NCBI GenBank assembly: GCA_023266695.1
Contig: JAHFPO010000129.1
Span: 1-6,433, forward strand
Direction: 5' to 3'
DNA from: Hyphomicrobiales bacterium
GTDB lineage: Bacteria; Pseudomonadota; Alphaproteobacteria; Rhizobiales; Xanthobacteraceae
Length of the DNA stretch: 6,433 nucleotides
Below the pieces are notes generated by a model. That model did no database searches, was not told the DNA's origin, and saw nothing but the letters and a program-made list of their open reading frames with translations. The first letter of the stretch is position 1. Each line of letters opens with the position of its first letter. Of the stretch, positions 6,105-6,433 are shown one piece after another. A program made the translations under genes and the position numbers.

Positions 6105-6109
6105 CGCCA

Positions 6110-6433
6110 ATGGCGAAGCGCCATCAATTCCACGCCACGCTCGCCTGGGACGCCGCGACTGGCGGCAGCAATCAATCCTACACGTCCTATTCGCGCAACC
6201 ACGTGGTTGCGTTTCCCGGCAAGCCCGATCTTGCCATGTCATCCCATCCCGCCTTTCGCGGCGATCCCGCGCGCCACGATCCGGAGGACTTGCTCGTCGC
6301 CTCGCTCTCCTCGTGTCACTTTCTTTGGTACATCCATCTCTGTGCGCAGGCCGGCATTCTGATCGAGCGCTACAACGATGAAGCGGAAGGCACGATGGTC
6401 GAAGACGCCAAAACCGGCGGCCGCTTCGAGCGC
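6110..6433 (+). CDS. OsmC/Ohr-family protein, N-terminal part (cut by window edge)
   Basis: Members of this family are cytoplasmic, often thiol-dependent, hydroperoxide reductases that protect against organic peroxides. The 108 codons seen begin MAKRHQFHATLAWD. They include the HDPEDLLVASLSSCH segment (56-70), with the reactive cysteine Cys69 at the start of the central helix and Glu59 just before it, the typical arrangement. Another cysteine, Cys78, follows (YIHLC). The second family cysteine of the C-terminal half would be beyond the edge, so OsmC, Ohr and the non-catalytic YhfA-like subgroups cannot be separated firmly. The ATG is 5 nt after the NDUFA12 stop with no clear Shine-Dalgarno, suggesting translational coupling. 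Confidence 0.9.
   Translation, partial: MAKRHQFHATLAWDAATGGSNQSYTSYSRNHVVAFPGKPDLAMSSHPAFRGDPARHDPEDLLVASLSSCHFLWYIHLCAQAGILIERYNDEAEGTMVEDAKTGGRFER

Overview
This is a GC-rich stretch of an alphaproteobacterial chromosome, most likely Hyphomicrobiales (Rhizobiales) or a close relative. Three things support this. One gene encodes NDUFA12/B17.2, a complex I accessory subunit shared by alphaproteobacteria and mitochondria. Another encodes the long class II ribonucleotide reductase typical of that class. The window also carries a palindromic repeat family (cores CATCCTGAGGTG and CCTCGAAGGATGA) that I associate with that order. The assignment rests on recognition by eye; no search was run.

Layout. 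On the minus strand, in transcription order from high to low coordinates, lie hydroxypyruvate isomerase (hyi, 5571-4786), tartronate semialdehyde reductase (glxR/garR, 4738-3854), a small MscS-type mechanosensitive channel (3796-2657), a 569-bp gene-free stretch (2088-2656), and the first ~695 codons of B12-dependent ribonucleotide reductase nrdJ (2087 to the left edge). On the plus strand, divergent from hyi, lie NDUFA12 (5682-6104) and, five bases later, an OsmC-family protein cut by the right edge (6110-6433).

How the genes relate. Hyi and GlxR act on the two isomers hydroxypyruvate and tartronate semialdehyde and probably form a short glyoxylate-assimilation operon. The usual partner, glyoxylate carboligase, is not next to them here. 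The MscS gene follows glxR after 57 bp with no visible terminator, so it may be co-transcribed. nrdJ has its own long upstream region, with a CTTGAC -35 candidate, a dyad touching it, and an AT-rich CTATATATAG palindrome resembling the core of an NrdR box.

The most notable feature is a 114-bp double-hairpin palindromic repeat inside the nrdJ reading frame (466-579). It is exactly 38 codons long, adds no stop or frameshift, and lies in a linker just after the catalytic N-x-C-x-E and second redox-cysteine segment. A closely related cluster sits between mscS and nrdJ (2494-2651); over one 50-base stretch the two copies differ at only two positions. The insert resembles, in behaviour though not obviously in sequence, the palindromic elements known inside Rickettsia genes. 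It suggests that a vital enzyme carries a repeat-derived peptide.
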